A stretch of DNA of 64,000 bases from Micractinium sp. NFX-FRZ (GCA_029339195.1 JAPTJF010000007.1:186001-250000); one strand, 5' to 3'; shown: positions 1-12,640, counted from the stretch's first letter. Made by a program: numbers and translations. Notes: generated by a model from the letters alone, not told the origin.

Positions 1-3000
1 TCCCCCTTACCGCACGTCCCAGAGAGCCACCGTCTTGTCTGTGCTGCCGCTGACCAGCAGCGGTCCCGCACTCTCAATGCTCGTCACCATCATGCCGTGC
101 GCCCTGCGGCAGATGTACATAGACATTGGAAGAGGTAGGTGCTTGGGTGCTGGTCCAAACAGCGGGCTGGGAAGGGCTGCTGGTCGGCATGCGACGTGTG
201 CCCAGCAGTTCTCTTAGGGCACAGGTGCAGGCAGGCAGGTAGTGAGCAGGTGGTGACCGGGTAAAGGCAGTGCATCACAGCAAGGCTCGTGAAGTGGTGC
301 AGCGCAGGGTTTAAGGCAGCGGCTGCTGCACGTGTCCCTGCCAAGCCGGGCAGCCTGAGACGCCACACAACAGAGCCCCCAAGGCAGCAGCTGCAGCTTC
401 CCGCTGGCTGCCACACGCACTAGCTGCACAGCACAGCACAGCACCCTGGTCCCACCCTGGCCCCATCCGGCCCTCCCCTGCCCCGCACTCTAGCCTCCTG
501 CCCCGCCCTTCCCCTGCCCTTCTAGCCCCGCCATGCGTTGGCACTCACTTCTGCCGCCCGTCCGCCTCGGGCGCCCCAAAGGCGCCCACGTGCTGCGGCG
601 CGCGCAGGTCCCATAGCAGCATGGCGCCGTCCTTGTCTCCCGACACAAACAGGCTGCTCTCGCCCGTCACCCCGCGCAGCGCGGTGGCAATGGAGGCGTG
701 GCCGCGGAAGGTCTGCGTGGGCGCGAGCGCCTGGAAGCTGCTGGCGGCTGCAAAGGGGTGGGGGCAGGGTGGGCACAGGGGAGAGGCAGGGGGCATGAGG
801 GTTAGCAGCGGTTGCGGATGGTCTGACTGGCAGCCAGGGCTTGGAAGCCGCTGGCATGCCTCAGTGTGGATGGCTGCCAAAAACCAGGGGGGCTGTACGC
901 TACATACCACATGCCCCCTCCCACCCCTGCCCACTTCCCTCCCCTGCCCACTTCCCACCCACCCCCAGCCCACTTCCCTCCCACTGCCCAATTCCCCCCA
1001 CCCCTGCCCACTTCCCTCCCCCTGCCCACTTCCCACCCACCTGCCACATCCCAGTAGCGGATGACCGCCGATGGCGCCTTGTCCTGCACAATCGTCTCGC
1101 CGGTAATGAAGCCGCTGGTTTCGGGCAGCGCCTGCACACGCAGGGTGGGGCGGGGCGGGCGTATATTGCATATTGTATATTCGCGTGACATGTGAAGGGT
1201 TGCGGGAGAGTTGGGACCCTTCCACGTTAGTGTCGCTCTTGCGAGCCCCTGCAGGGGGAAGACCCAAGGTATGCAGGGGCATGACTGTGGCGTGGAGGGG
1301 GAATGCGGAGGGGCAGGCACGGCCATGGGATGAGACCGAGGCACACCCACAGCGGCAGGGCACATGCGCGGCATGGCTGGCAAGAGGAAGACTCAAAACC
1401 TGCTGCAAAAAGGACGGCCCTCACCCGCACGGCCGCTACCGCCACCATGTCGTCTCGCTGCACAAAGCCCTTGGGCCCAAATCCATTGGGCTGACCGCTC
1501 GTGAAGCCTGCACAGGGGGGTGGCGGGCAGGCGGGGGAGAGGTGGCAGGGTCGGTGCCGCATCGTGCAGGCAGGCGGGAGTCAGGCAGTCAGGCAGTCAG
1601 GCAGGCAGGCAGGCAGGCAGGGTTCTCGCGTGTGCGCTACAAGCATGTTCCACAAGCAGCACACGCCCGGGAGTGCATTTGAAAGGCGAGACGAGGGTGC
1701 AGGCCAGCAGCGCACGCACCCGCCAGGCGCAGCGAGCTGGTCGCCGGGTTGAGGCAGCTGCAGAGCAGCATGTTGAGGCGGGGGTGGAAGTCCATAGAGG
1801 AGATGTAGCTGCGGAGGTGGAAGGGGGGGGGTGGGAGGGGGAAGGAGCAAAGATGTTGGGTAAAGGTGAGGAGATGCAGCTGCATGGGAGGAACAGGAAG
1901 GGGGAAGAGGGAGATGTCGGGTGGCAGAGGCGAGATGTAATTTTCATTGTGAGAGGAGCATGGGAGGGGTGCGGTGAGAGGAGGGGAGATGTTGGATGGA
2001 AGGGACGCTATGTGGCTGCATAGCGCGGGGAGGGGAGCAGTGTAAAGGGGGGAAGAGGTCTGGTCGTGTGGCCAGAAGTTCCAACTAGCCACCCTCGGCG
2101 CTAGCTGCAGTCACGGAGCACGGCGGGGAGTGGTACATGAGGAGGGAATGCCCAACAGGTGCAGCATGTCACAGGATGTCACAGCTGGGCACAGCTGGGC
2201 ACAGCGGGCCACACAAGCCTCCCAGCTCCAGCCTCTGCGGCGGGGTGTGCATCACACAGCACAGACACACTACAAGCAGCGCAGCGCAGCATGCACAGCA
2301 GGCAGCACGGCCACAGCATGCAGAGCATGCCAAAGCAGGGCGGGGCGCTCACAGGTCCCCCAGCTCCAGCCTCTGCAGCGGCTGCCCGTCCTGGGACCAC
2401 ACGCGCAGGTAGTTGTCTTTGCCGCCTGCGGGGAGAGTTGGGAGCAAGAGGAATAAGGCACGAACTTCAGGCCCGCAGTGGAACAGGAGGCCAGGCAATG
2501 CCAATTGTGCAATCACACCCACCTGACACAGACCCTAAAACCCTAAACGCTAACCCACCTGACACCTATCTGCGGCCAGCCCAAACACCATCCCTGCGTG
2601 GACTGCGCACCCAGTCTTGGTGCTCTCAGCACCCTACGCCGTACCCTCCGACTGACAAAGTGTTGGTGCGCCGCACCCGCTGCCAGCCGACACACCCATC
2701 CCTGGCGCGGTGAGCGCTCAAAGCTCTTGTGTTGGATGCTTGGCGTGCACGCACCTGACACAAACTGCTGGTGCGCCGCGTCCACCGCCAGGCCAAACAC
2801 CATTTCTGTGTGTGCGTCTGGAATTGAACGCACGGGGTGCAGCTGGCGCGCCTGCAGGTGTAAGGGGAGGGCAGGGTTGTTTTGACACGGGCCGGGGTGC
2901 AGCGCACGTGCGACGGATGGCATTGGGGCAAGAGGGAGGCAGGCGAGTGGGCAGGGCAGAATGGGGGACGCATGGGCAAGGGAGGGCAAAGGCTGCACGT

Positions 3001-6000
3001 TTGGGGAGCGGTGCGGGGTTGGGCGGCTTGGCCAGGGGCAGAGGTGCAGGGTGAGGCTTGCCGACGGCGAAGCAAGTGGCAAGTGCAGGCCGCAAGCTGT
3101 TGTGGTGGGTACACGCATGAGCAAGTGTGTGTCTCGTCCCCTTCCGGTCCCTCTTGGAAGAACCACTCCCCAAGCTCACCGCTGCAGGTGCCGCGCCCGC
3201 GCCGCCCGCCGCCCCTGCCGCCCAGCCCATGGCTGAGTTGATGTACTCGACATCGTAGTGGAACTCGTCATCTGGGGAACACAGACGCGGAGAGGAGAAG
3301 GAACATTCAAGGAGCCAGTTGCATGTGATGCCAATGGAGGCGCTGAAGGTTGTGCACTGCTGTATGGAATGCATGCTGCTGTATGCAATACATCAACTCG
3401 GCAAATGCTGCGCCGTGCCCCGACCCCCACGGTCGCTGCGCCCCTGCCCCCACCTGCGATGCCGGCCACGGTGGTGCGCATCAGCTCCTGCGTCTTGGCG
3501 GGCACCTTCTCAGCAATCTGCAGCCAGGGGAAAGAAGGACACAACAGGGGAAATAGGCGGCACCTTGTCAGCAATCTGCGGCCAAGAAAAGGACAGGAAA
3601 GAAGGGGGGGATCTTGGCGGGCACCTCCTCAGCAATCAACAGGGGCCAGGGCCCGGAGAGGAGGCGCAGGAGCTTGGGCGCTGCGAGGGCGGCCAGGCGG
3701 CAAGAGCCTGCAGTGTGCCGGCACAGCCTGCAGCACCCCACACACCCCACCACCACCACCCCTGCCACCCGTGAGTTAGCTCACCACGTGCCCCGCCAGC
3801 TCCACTGTCTTGCCCAGCATGGTCACAGCGGCGCCCCGCTTGTCGCGGTGCTTGGCCAGCGTGCACATCGTCTGGATCGCGCCCTGCGACGGCGGGCGGG
3901 TGTGAGCATGAGAGTGTGAGAGAGAGCGGCAGTGTGTGGGTGTGAGAGAGGAAGTGGCAGCGACCCCCTTCTTAACATAAAAAAATAACAACAGCAGTGA
4001 AGCCACCCTCCTGTCGTCGCCCATTGCTTACCTCGATGGGCACGATCTCGATTGACACCAGGGCGGCAAAGGCCTCTGCATGCACATAGTACTCGCCGCG
4101 GTTGGCGTTGACGGGGCGCAGCACGGTCAGGTGCTTGAGCAACTGTTGGCAGGGGAGGGGGCAGGGCAGGGCGGATGTGGGGGTGGTGAGAAGTTGTGGT
4201 CGCAGGGCTGCGCTCAGGGGCCAGCAAGGTCAGGTGTCTTGAGCGGCTGTTGGGCGGAGCGGGGCGGGCGGCGGGGCGGGGCTGCGGCACAGGGGGTTGC
4301 CCAGAAAGGCCATTGCACACCAATACCCCGCCCCCCATCCCACTCCCGCCTGACACACAAGCACCTAGCATGCCCTGGCCCGAGCGGGCAAGAGGCCCCG
4401 TCTCAAGGGAACACACCAATGAGAGAAAGCAATGCCATCTCCACCCCTCACGTCGCGCAGGTGCGGGCAGGGGGCTTTGTCAAGAATACACGTTTGACAA
4501 GAAAACAGTGGGACACGACTCCTGCCCCCCTTGGCCCCCTCACGTCGCGCATGATGCGGTCCCTGAACTTCTCGCGGTACGTCTGCCCCAGGCTCTGCAG
4601 CAGCATCACAAACGGCACCTGCACAGCACGCGGGGGCGGAGAGAGGGAGCGGGAGCATGGGAAGTGTGAGCAGGGCTGAGGGGCTGGAATCGTGGCCTAC
4701 ACAGGCATCACACATGTCCCTGCCTCCCTGCAGGTGCGCAGAGAGAGGCAGGGGCATCGGGTTGCTGGCACTGGTGCGCAAGGAGGGTGCAGGGACGAGT
4801 GTGGCACAGGCCCGTTGTGGTGTGACAGCAGCATCTGGGCAGGGCTGCTGCCAGTGGCAGGGCCAAGCGGGTCAAGCAGTGCTCAAGGCAGCGGGAGGAC
4901 AGGCACAGGCGTGCGTTAGGCAGGCCAGAGGCAGCATGCACACATGGCTGTAATGACAGCGCTCAGAAGAATACATGCAGTATGCAGTGCTGCCACCCAC
5001 CGCTGAGCGCTCCTCTGCCGGCAGGTTGGGGTTGAGGGCGATGCTGCTCCAGATCTGCAGGCAGGCAGGGCGGGCAGTGGGAATGAAGGGCGGCATGAGG
5101 CACAGGGGAATGTACAAGAGTCCTGGTGCAATCCTGTTGGGGTATACAGGCCCAGCGGCGAGTGACGTGAGCAAGGCAGCCGCGAGTGTCTGTCGCAATG
5201 TGCATGCCACCGGGCCAGCGGGCCAGCGGCAGGCAGCAGCGTGTCACACTTGGTGCGGGCGCCAGATGGCACTGCACAGCATCACACAGCCCCTGTTGGA
5301 ATGTGAAGCATGCCAGGGCAACGCCTCGGACACCCAGGCACTTGCACACCCCACCAACAACTGTGCCGCCCGGCCACGTCACCCCATCTCATCCTCACCC
5401 CACCCATGTGAGGCCCGGGGCGCACAGCACGCCGGCCAGCCCCCCACGCATCCGCCAGGGGTGTGCCACCAGGCGCCCCCACTGCCAGCTGTCGGCCCTC
5501 CCGTCAGCGCCAGCTCAGCCCAGCTCACGTCCACAAAGACGGGGAACATTTGTGTGGGCCCTCCCAGCGCCGGGTCTCCCAGGATGCCCTCCAGCTGCCG
5601 CGCCAGCTGCACAGCAGGGGCAGAGGGCGGGAGGAAGAAGAGGGGGAGTGTTGCTGGCCACCGCAGGGCGAGAGTGAGAGGAAGCCAGGGGCACACGCCA
5701 GCAGACACGCTTGCTGTGCCAGACAGGTCCACACTTGGGGAAGGACATGCAGGTGCGCAGCAGTTGGACAGGCGTGTGGAAGGAGATTGGGCGTGCAGAG
5801 GGAGATTGGCAGGCGCACAGCACGTTGCGCCTCAGGCGGCCCAACTCAGCGCTGCAAGCCCCTCGGATCGGCGCCACTATCCTCTTTTCCCAGCGCCTGT
5901 GCAGCCTGATATAATTGATTGGAACAAGATAAATTCAATTGCTCACCGCCTCTGGGTGCTCCGAGTACTCGCTGGCCTGGATGAGCTGCGTGATCTGCTG

Positions 6001-6456
6001 CTGAGCTGGCGTGCCCGGCGGGAAGGAGATGGCCGGGGCGGCGGGCGGCGCCGGTGCCGCCGCAGCCTGCGCCGGGCCCGGAGGCGCAGCGGCTGGCAGC
6101 GCAGATGTGGAGGCCGCGTGGGCCAGCTCAGCAGGGCCCGACTTGCTGGGCACAGCTGCCGCTGGGGTGGGGACGCTGCCGGCGGACTGCGGCGCTGAGG
6201 TGGCCGGCAGCGGGGAGGGGCCGCGAGAGGCGGTGCTGCTGGTGGGCCCGTTTCCGGAGCCATCTACGGTCTTCACGCTCACATGGTCGGTAAGCTGCCT
6301 GCAGTGCGGGCGGCGCAGATGAAGGGAGTGACAAGCGGCAGGACCGGGCGGCAGCGGCGGGCGCAACGCGGCAGTCTGGTGTGCAATGGGGGCAGGCGGG
6401 ACTGCGGAGGTTGCCGGAGCCGCAGCAGCCCCACCGTTTCCAGATACTAGATTCAT
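1..6456 (-). CDS. WD40-repeat protein with N-terminal helical region (3' end outside window)
   Basis: Fifteen exons can be placed: 6456-5947, 5606-5529, 5054-5001, 4618-4544, 4142-4032, 3883-3785, 3517-3454, 3271-3180, 2851-2755, 2425-2353, 1808-1720, 1507-1425, 1131-1041, 747-549 and 103-11. All GT-AG phases agree, giving 602 residues before the window ends. The start is the first ATG of the long first exon. Residues 1-150 are Ala/Pro/Ser-rich, probably disordered. Residues about 155-350 are helical and include REKFRDRIMRD and ANRGEYYVHAEAFAAL, perhaps a HEAT/MIF4G-like fold. From about residue 385 there are WD40 blades with VSGGKDNYLRVWS, SGDKDGAMLLWD and SGSTDKTVALWD. WD40 propellers are protein-interaction scaffolds; I cannot name the complex. 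At least two more blades should lie beyond position 1. The introns carry decayed copies of neighbouring exon edges (see findings). Structure is confident; function is unknown. Confidence 0.82.
905..1045. repeat. C-rich minisatellite in an intron of the WD40 gene
   Basis: About eight imperfect units built on CCCACTTCCCTCCCCTG stand in tandem and end exactly at the donor of exon 1131-1041. On the transcribed strand this is a G-rich tract. It is intronic and has no coding sense. Confidence 0.8.
2533..2558. repeat. Short interstitial telomere-like repeat (CCCTAAA)
   Basis: Two CCCTAAA units separated by one A, followed by degenerate CGCTAACCC, lie in the intron between exons 2851-2755 and 2425-2353 of the WD40 gene. 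CCCTAAA is the complement of the plant/Chlorella-type telomere unit TTTAGGG. With only two intact units chance is possible, but a second and cleaner tract occurs at 19915. Confidence 0.55.
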
Positions 6457-7450
6457 GGAGGCCTCGAGGAGGGCTCAGCAGCCCAGAGCGTCACGCCCCT
6501 GATCGCATCTCCTGCGGGCACCGCATTCCGGGCGACATGCTGGGTGCACATTGCCATATACACACTCCGCGCTCATCAAACTCACCGCAGCACCGCAAGG
6601 AGTTCGGTCGCCAGCGGCACCTCGTCGGGCGCCACCTCGAGCTGAATTTGGATGCGCATGCCTGCTGGAGCTGTCGAAACAGCGAGAAACCGCAGGCGAT
6701 GCCGGCCTGTGCGCTTGTGAAGCGGCGTGCCATGTCACCGCAGCCGCGGCCATGGCGGGGGCGGGGGCGGCAGGCGGGTGTGGAGGATGAACAGTGAGAA
6801 GCAAAAGTTGGGTACATGCAGACATGCCTGTCTTGATTTCGTCAATTGGGCGCACTCATCCGTATCCATTGATGGACGGCACGCACTGACAGGCAGCCCT
6901 CACAGACATGCACACGCTGCACACGGCTGGGCTCTCCTAAAACCCACTGGAAACCTGACCGCCTTCAAGGAGAGCCTCAAAAAGTCGAATCTGTCCTGAC
7001 AATCTGCGCTGATACGTGCAAGTGCACTTGGCCATGCTCGCAGTCCTTTTAAATCCTAGCGGTGTCGTCCATCATCCGTCCTGCTTTGCACGTGATGCGC
7101 TGCCCTGTTACATCCGGCAGACCAATGAAGTTTGCATGGAAGGAGCAGTGCATATGTTGATGAATTTGCCATTGCAGTTGTGTTGTGCAGTAGGTGTCCT
7201 CACCAACTTGCAGCGGCGCAGCTGCAAAATGTGCTGGCGCCGGTGCCGGCCAGCGTGCAGGGCAGGCGGGTGTCGCTGCCACCCCCACTGCTCTCCTTCT
7301 CGCTGCCATCGGCTCTTCACACGCATCGCAGTGTCTCGACGCTTACGCAAACATATCTGTAGGATTGGGCACCCACACGCTCCTGATCACTCTTTCCGTC
7401 GCCCACGAGCACACGCTTTGTTCGGCGCTTCAGAGACGCGGGGAGGAGCG
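6457..7450. promoter_or_regulatory. Divergent intergenic region (WD40 gene / PIG-U)
   Basis: Almost 1 kb between two head-to-head start codons; it must hold both 5' UTRs and promoters. GC is lower around 6780-7200 than in the flanking genes. I see no TATA box at a convincing distance, no repeat and no further gene. Confidence 0.5.
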
Positions 7451-9334
7451 ATGTCCGATCTGGGCTGGCAGCAGATCGCTTGCGCCGCGTCTCTGGACCT
7501 GGCAGGGGCAGCGGCTCTTCGGTTGGCAGCAGGTGAGCGGCGCGGCACGGCTGCGTGCTTGGCCTTGTCACAGCACAGACTTGCAGCTGTGCGTGTCCCA
7601 TCATGAATCATATCATGAAGGCTCCAAGCTGAGACATCCCCGCCTGACTGACCTGCAGGCACGCTGCTGGGCAGCCGCCAGCGTGGGGCTTGGGCCGCCA
7701 CCGTATACCTCTGCGCCGCTCTTGGTGTGCTGCTGGCAGGTTGCGGTGCGGCAGCTGCCTCCGCACGGAATGCCCTGCTGCTGGGTGCAGCATCAGCAGC
7801 GGTGGCTCCCAGAGGGGTGCTGCTGTCTGCCACACTGCTGGCTGCAGGCAGCAGCGACTGGCTGCCGGGGGCGGTGCTGCTGGCGGTGCCGCTCGCCCTC
7901 CTGTCGGCCGGCACGGGAGCTGGCGACAACAGCGGCAGCGGCGGCGGCGCAGGCAGTGGCAGCAGGAGCGGGGGCGGGAATGGCGATGACAGCAACGGCA
8001 ACAGCCCTGACAACACCAGCAGCAGCAGCAGCTGCAGCAGCAGGGCAGTGGACCTTCTGCCTGTGCTGAAATGCCTTGCAGCCTACACATGCTGCTTTGC
8101 TGCTACCACAGCAGCGCTCTCTCAAGCACAGCGCCTGCTGCCGCCACAACAGGCGCTCGTGCTGGGCGAGTGGTTCGGCCTGGGAAGGTGGCGGGCAGCT
8201 GTGCCAGCTGTGCAACCGGCTGAGCTGGAGCTTGATCCCCTGGCCTGGGTAGGAGCACGCGTCACGCAGCAGCCGCTGCATCAGCGCACGGCGTTGGTCC
8301 TGCCGGCAGCTGCCCTGCAGCCGGGGCTAGGCCTGCACTGGTACATCCTGGCCCAGGCCTTCCCTCAGTTCAGGTGGGTGCTAGGCATGTTGGGCATTGC
8401 CGGGTCTTGTGGCGGCTGATGATGATGAAGGGAACTGCTCCTGCTAGCGGGCCGGCCTGCCCGCCCGCCCGCCCGCCCGTCTGCCGGCGCCCTCCCTCCA
8501 CCCACCGCTGTTGGTGCCACTGTGCTGTTCTTGCCTCCAGCGCCGGATGTGCTGTTCTTGCCTCCAGGCTCCGTTTTGGGCCCTGCCGGAGTGAGCCTGA
8601 TGCGCATGCCTGCATGCCTTGTTGGGTGCTGCCACATGCGGTTCAAGCTGCCAGTACGGCCACTGCTCGTGCCTTGTTTTGACACCCAATGTCCTGCACC
8701 CATTGCCCCTACTGCAGGGCATTCTTTGTCTACGCCCTGCAGGCCCTGCCTGCTGCGCTCATGCTGCCGCTGGCGCTGCGCTTCCCTCGGCAGCCGTGCC
8801 TGCTACTGGCGGTTGGGGCGCTGGCGCGCTGCCTGCTGCACCCGCAGCCTCAGCCGGGAATGGTGGCGCTGTGGATGGTGAGTCGAGTTGTGACTGCAGG
8901 CGGGCGAGCGGGCAGGCAGGGGAGTTGCAAGCGGTACACTTTCCTCCCAACGGCAGCACCCACGTTACGAACTCTTTCCATTGTATCGTGGCTGGTTCCG
9001 CTCAGGTGCCTGACGCACGTTCTTGATCGGCGCCCTCCCGCTGCAGGGTCTGCTGCCGCTTGCGGCGCCACAGCTGGCGGCTGCGCCCGGCCTGCCATGG
9101 CTGACGCTGGGGATGGGTGCTGCGCTGCTCCTCAGCGGCTCAGCTGCCGACCTCTGGCTGGTCGTCGGCGGCGGAAATGCAAACTTCCTGTACGGAATGA
9201 ACCTGCTGTGGGCGGGCCTGCAAACGGTGCTGCTGCTGCGCCTACTGCGTGCCGCGTCGCGGCAGGAAGCAGTAGCGCCTGCGGCAGCGGCGGCGGCAGT
9301 GGCGGCGGCAGCGCAAGGCGCGGGCAACGAGTAG
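7451..9334 (+). CDS. PIGU: GPI transamidase subunit PIG-U
   Basis: Four exons (7451-7532, 7659-8373, 8718-8877, 9047-9334) join in frame to 414 residues, close to the usual length of about 400-435 for this family. The protein is very hydrophobic with many predicted membrane spans. The diagnostic features are LHWYILAQAFPQF followed by FFVYALQALP at the exon 2/3 join, and GGGNANFLYG near the C-terminus; the latter matches the SGNANFFYA-type motif of PIG-U/Cdc91. PIG-U works in the ER membrane in the complex that cleaves the C-terminal signal of precursor proteins and attaches the GPI anchor. A Gly/Ser/Asn-rich insertion sits at about residues 115-150 in a loop, a common kind of expansion in this genome. 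The stop is a TAG at 9332. The next gene follows on the same strand after about 270 bases. Confidence 0.87.
8521..8568. repeat. Perfect 20-base direct repeat in PIG-U intron 2
   Basis: TGTGCTGTTCTTGCCTCCAG occurs at 8521-8540 and again, without mismatch, at 8549-8568. Both copies end in a pyrimidine tract plus AG, so both look like 3' splice sites, although the acceptor that keeps the PIG-U frame is at 8717. Confidence 0.85.
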
Positions 9335-9602
9335 TCATTGCATGGGACCTGCACGATGGCCCCTTTCCTGTGCAATTGTCCCATTCTCGCCCTTTGTGAA
9401 ACCCTCCCGTTGTACAAACCTCGCCAGGCCCGCTGTTTGTCTGCGAGGTCAAACAGGTTTCGGGGCGATCGAGGTGGTCGCTGAAGTGGCCCGGCAAAGT
9501 GATTCGTTGCGAAGTTCCGCGGTACAGCAGCATCGATCGGTTGACGCCTTGAGCGGCCCGGGTGCAGTGCGCGCCAGCCTTGCCACCACCTTCCCCCCAG
9601 TG

Positions 9603-11510
9603 ATGGCGACGCCTTCAGCCCCAGCCAGCGGCACGGTGGCCAGACTACTACGGCAATTCGAGCAGCAGCCACCGCCGCAGAGTGTGCAGCAGCAGGAGGG
9701 CGGCGGCGCCGGCACCGCCAGCGGCCAGCAGCAGAGGAAGCGTGCGCGGCTGGATGGCTGGCGCGACGGGCAGCTGCCCGTGCCCAGCCCCTGGGAAGGT
9801 GCTGTTGATGATGCCGGAGTCGATGCCGACGGCAGCGGCGACGTGGTGTCAGGGCGGCAGCTGTGGCCGAACGACTCTGATGAGCTGGGCGGCGCAGTAG
9901 ATGAGGCGGCCCGAGAGGCGCGGCTTGTCAAGATTCGCGCCAAGTGAGTGAGACGCACAAGTGCTGTCCAAACGCCTCTCGGCCTGCTGAGGCCACTAAC
10001 TACGGTGTGATGGCCGGCGCATAGGTGCGCTCCGCTCCCATGTACCAGCGATCCTGCCCGCGCCGCCTGCTAGTGCGGCTTGTTTCCCACCAGTGCCGAC
10101 TGCCAGCTGCCCAGCGCTACCTCGCCCTTTTCAACCACTCCGCTCTCATGCCCCTGCACCCTGCTGTTTCCTCCCGCGTTTTTCTGCACAGGTTTGGCAC
10201 CAAGAAGTTTCATCCACCCAAGCAGCTGGAGGCAGCGGAGCTGCGCCGCCAGCTGGGTGCTGCCGAGTCCGACCTCGAGCAGGCCGACTGTAGGCACCGC
10301 TGCACTTGCTGAACCTGCCAGCTGCAATTGCTGTGAATCTAGCTGCTTAGATGCGTGTCCTGGGGCGCTGTTGGACCGGAATTGTGTGATGCTCACAGAT
10401 GCGCTGGTTGGAACCCCTGCTGCTGCTTCGGCCTCACAGCGCCCCCGCCCTCTGTGCCCTGCCTTGCGCCGCCTGCAGACGTGCTGCAGCGCTGGGAGCC
10501 CATGCCGGTGCTACTCAGCCAGTCCAGCAACGCGCACATCAAGAACTGGGTGCTGAAGGGCATGGTGAGTTCTGTGCAGGGCGCTAGGGTTTGGGCATGT
10601 ATGTCACAGTGGGATGGGGCGCACCTGCCCTCTGGCCTGCCTGTGGGTTGTATTTGCTGCTCGCCCGGCGGGGTGCCAGGGTGGCGGCTCAGGGGCGCAC
10701 ACTGCAGGCAGGGAGTTGCTCATGCACAGCAGACCTGTGACCATTGCTGGGTGCTCAACATTTCCAGTGCGGTGCCATCAGACGTGCACGTGCCCCTCAT
10801 GCTCGTGCCCCCACCTCTGCTGCCCGCGCTGTCCTCCCCCCCCCGTGCAGAGCGGCTGCGTGGCGCTGGCCTCCTCGCTGACCCACCTGTTTGTGCTGGG
10901 AGCGGGGGAGACCATCTGGATTGCGGATGCAGACGCTGTCAAGGCGGAGCGCTGCGGGCAGGAGGCAAGCGGGGCCTGGGTGCTGTGCGCGTAGGGGCGG
11001 CGTTGCTCACCAGGCACTGGAAATGAACAAAGCGGCTGTGCTCCCCGGCTGCTGTGCCGGGCTGCTGCTCCTGCGGGTCCTTGCTCAGTATATTGGGCGC
11101 CTTGCTTTTCGGCAGGCCCGCCATGCACCAACCCCCAGATCCTGTTGTGCCGGGGTGTCGCTGCCACAGCTCCGTGGTCAGCATGCTGGGCCCCTTGCTC
11201 TGCGGCAGGCACGACGCTGCCTCTTGCCTCAGCTGCCCCATGCGCCACCCTCTGCTCTTCCGCCCTGCTGCAGGGCATCTTCATCCGCTTTGATGCGGGG
11301 GACTTTGTGTCGATCAAGGTGGCAGAGGAGGCAGCAGGCAGCATGATTGACGTAATCAATGCGCGGGCTGCCAAGCGTGCGGCGCTGCGCCAGAAGGTTG
11401 GCGCCGGGACCGCGGCAGCGCCGGCGGAGCCGGCGGGTGAGCAGCCTGACGCAGCGGCCGCATCGCCAGGGCCACCAGCAGCTGAGGCCTCGCCTGCGGG
11501 CCAGGAGTAG
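9603..11510 (+). CDS. Unrecognised 291-aa protein
   Basis: Five exons (9603-9943, 10192-10289, 10479-10564, 10851-10964, 11274-11510) give 291 residues in frame. The last intron needs a GC donor (GAG|GCAAGC at 10965), with a normal AG acceptor. The N-terminal 110 residues are low-complexity (Gln, Gly, Arg, Asp rich). The middle holds FGTKKFHPPKQLEAAELRRQ and EPMPVLLSQSSNAHIKNWVL. The C-terminal half holds FIRFDAGDFVSIKVAEEAAG, then an Ala/Pro tail. I do not recognise the family. It is soluble with no signal peptide or membrane span visible. Consistent splice phases and block-like conservation of charged and hydrophobic residues suggest a real gene. It lies tandem to PIG-U but is probably transcribed separately. 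Confidence 0.65.
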
Positions 11511-12640
11511 TACGCAGGGCATCCCCAGTAATTCTTCCAGCGTGCCAGGCGTAGCTGCCACTGCAAGCCTGGTGCTGGGGCAATGTCGGCGCCCGCAAAT
11601 GGGCAGCCTGTCGTGGGCCGCAGCGGAGGCGGGGCCCAAGCGTAGCCCCCCTGCACGGGGCCTCAATTCTTTTGGCGTGACTTTCGTGAAGCGGCCATCT
11701 TCGTTCTTCGGTTTTCCCCTTCCTGGTGCCCAGCCCTGCCCATCGCTCGCCTGTACTCGCCACATCTTCCCTGCGCATCTTCTGCTCCCCTGCCTGTCTG
11801 CCTTTGCTCCAACTGCCAGCCTGTTCCCGCCCTGCTCTTTCTGCCTGCCTGCTTTGCTTCATAGTATGCGTGCTTGACATTCATCAAACTGCAAATACGG
11901 CAAAGTCGTTACGAGATGTGCAGAGAGGGATCGGGATACAAGGGGTTGACTGCAGAAGAAAGACATGCATAATAGGGGTGGGCATGGGCCCACCGAAGGG
12001 CGCCTGCCAGAAGTGCAGAAAGCAGCACAGATGGGGCATGGAGGCGACAGGCTAGGGGAGCAGGTGGGCGGGAAGAAGGAAGGGCGCCACCGGTTTTGTC
12101 CCTCAAAACATCATTCATCAGCAAACGAGGGTGGGGTACGTAAGTGGGTGGCAACGTGGCAGGAGTGACGTTGCGGGCGGCACGGGCCAGGGACAACAGA
12201 GTTTCGGTTTAGGCATTGGGAGGCAGCGCCTGGGGTGGGACCAGGGCGCATGCACGCGGGAGAGGGGTGCCAAGCAGGCGGCAGGAGCAACGGGAGAGGG
12301 GTGTCAAGCTGGTGAGGAGCAAGGGGAGAGCGGGCGCGGGGTGGCGCGAGGTATCTGGGGGCTGCGAGAAATCGAGGCGGAAGGGAATAAGTTCCAGGGT
12401 TGACAGAAAAAATGGGCATAGCCTGAGAATACAGTGCGTGTGTGGGCGCATCGCATGGGCAGCAGCGCATCACATAACATAGCAGGGGAGTGGTCTGGGG
12501 GGGCTGAGGGAAGCAGGACGCTGCGGGGGCAGGGAACAAAATGACAGAGAGGAGGCAGGGGCTGCGGGTGCATCATCATTGGAGGGCAAGGGCAGGGCAA
12601 CGCAGGGCGGCACAATGCCCAGAGCGCGCGGCACGGGAGG
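11511..12640. other. Convergent intergenic region
   Basis: Space between the stops of the 291-aa gene (+) and the haemoglobin gene (-). It should contain both 3' UTRs. The stretch 11700-11870 is pyrimidine-rich on the + strand and 12180-12400 purine-rich. No exon pair with consistent splice sites was found. Confidence 0.5.
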
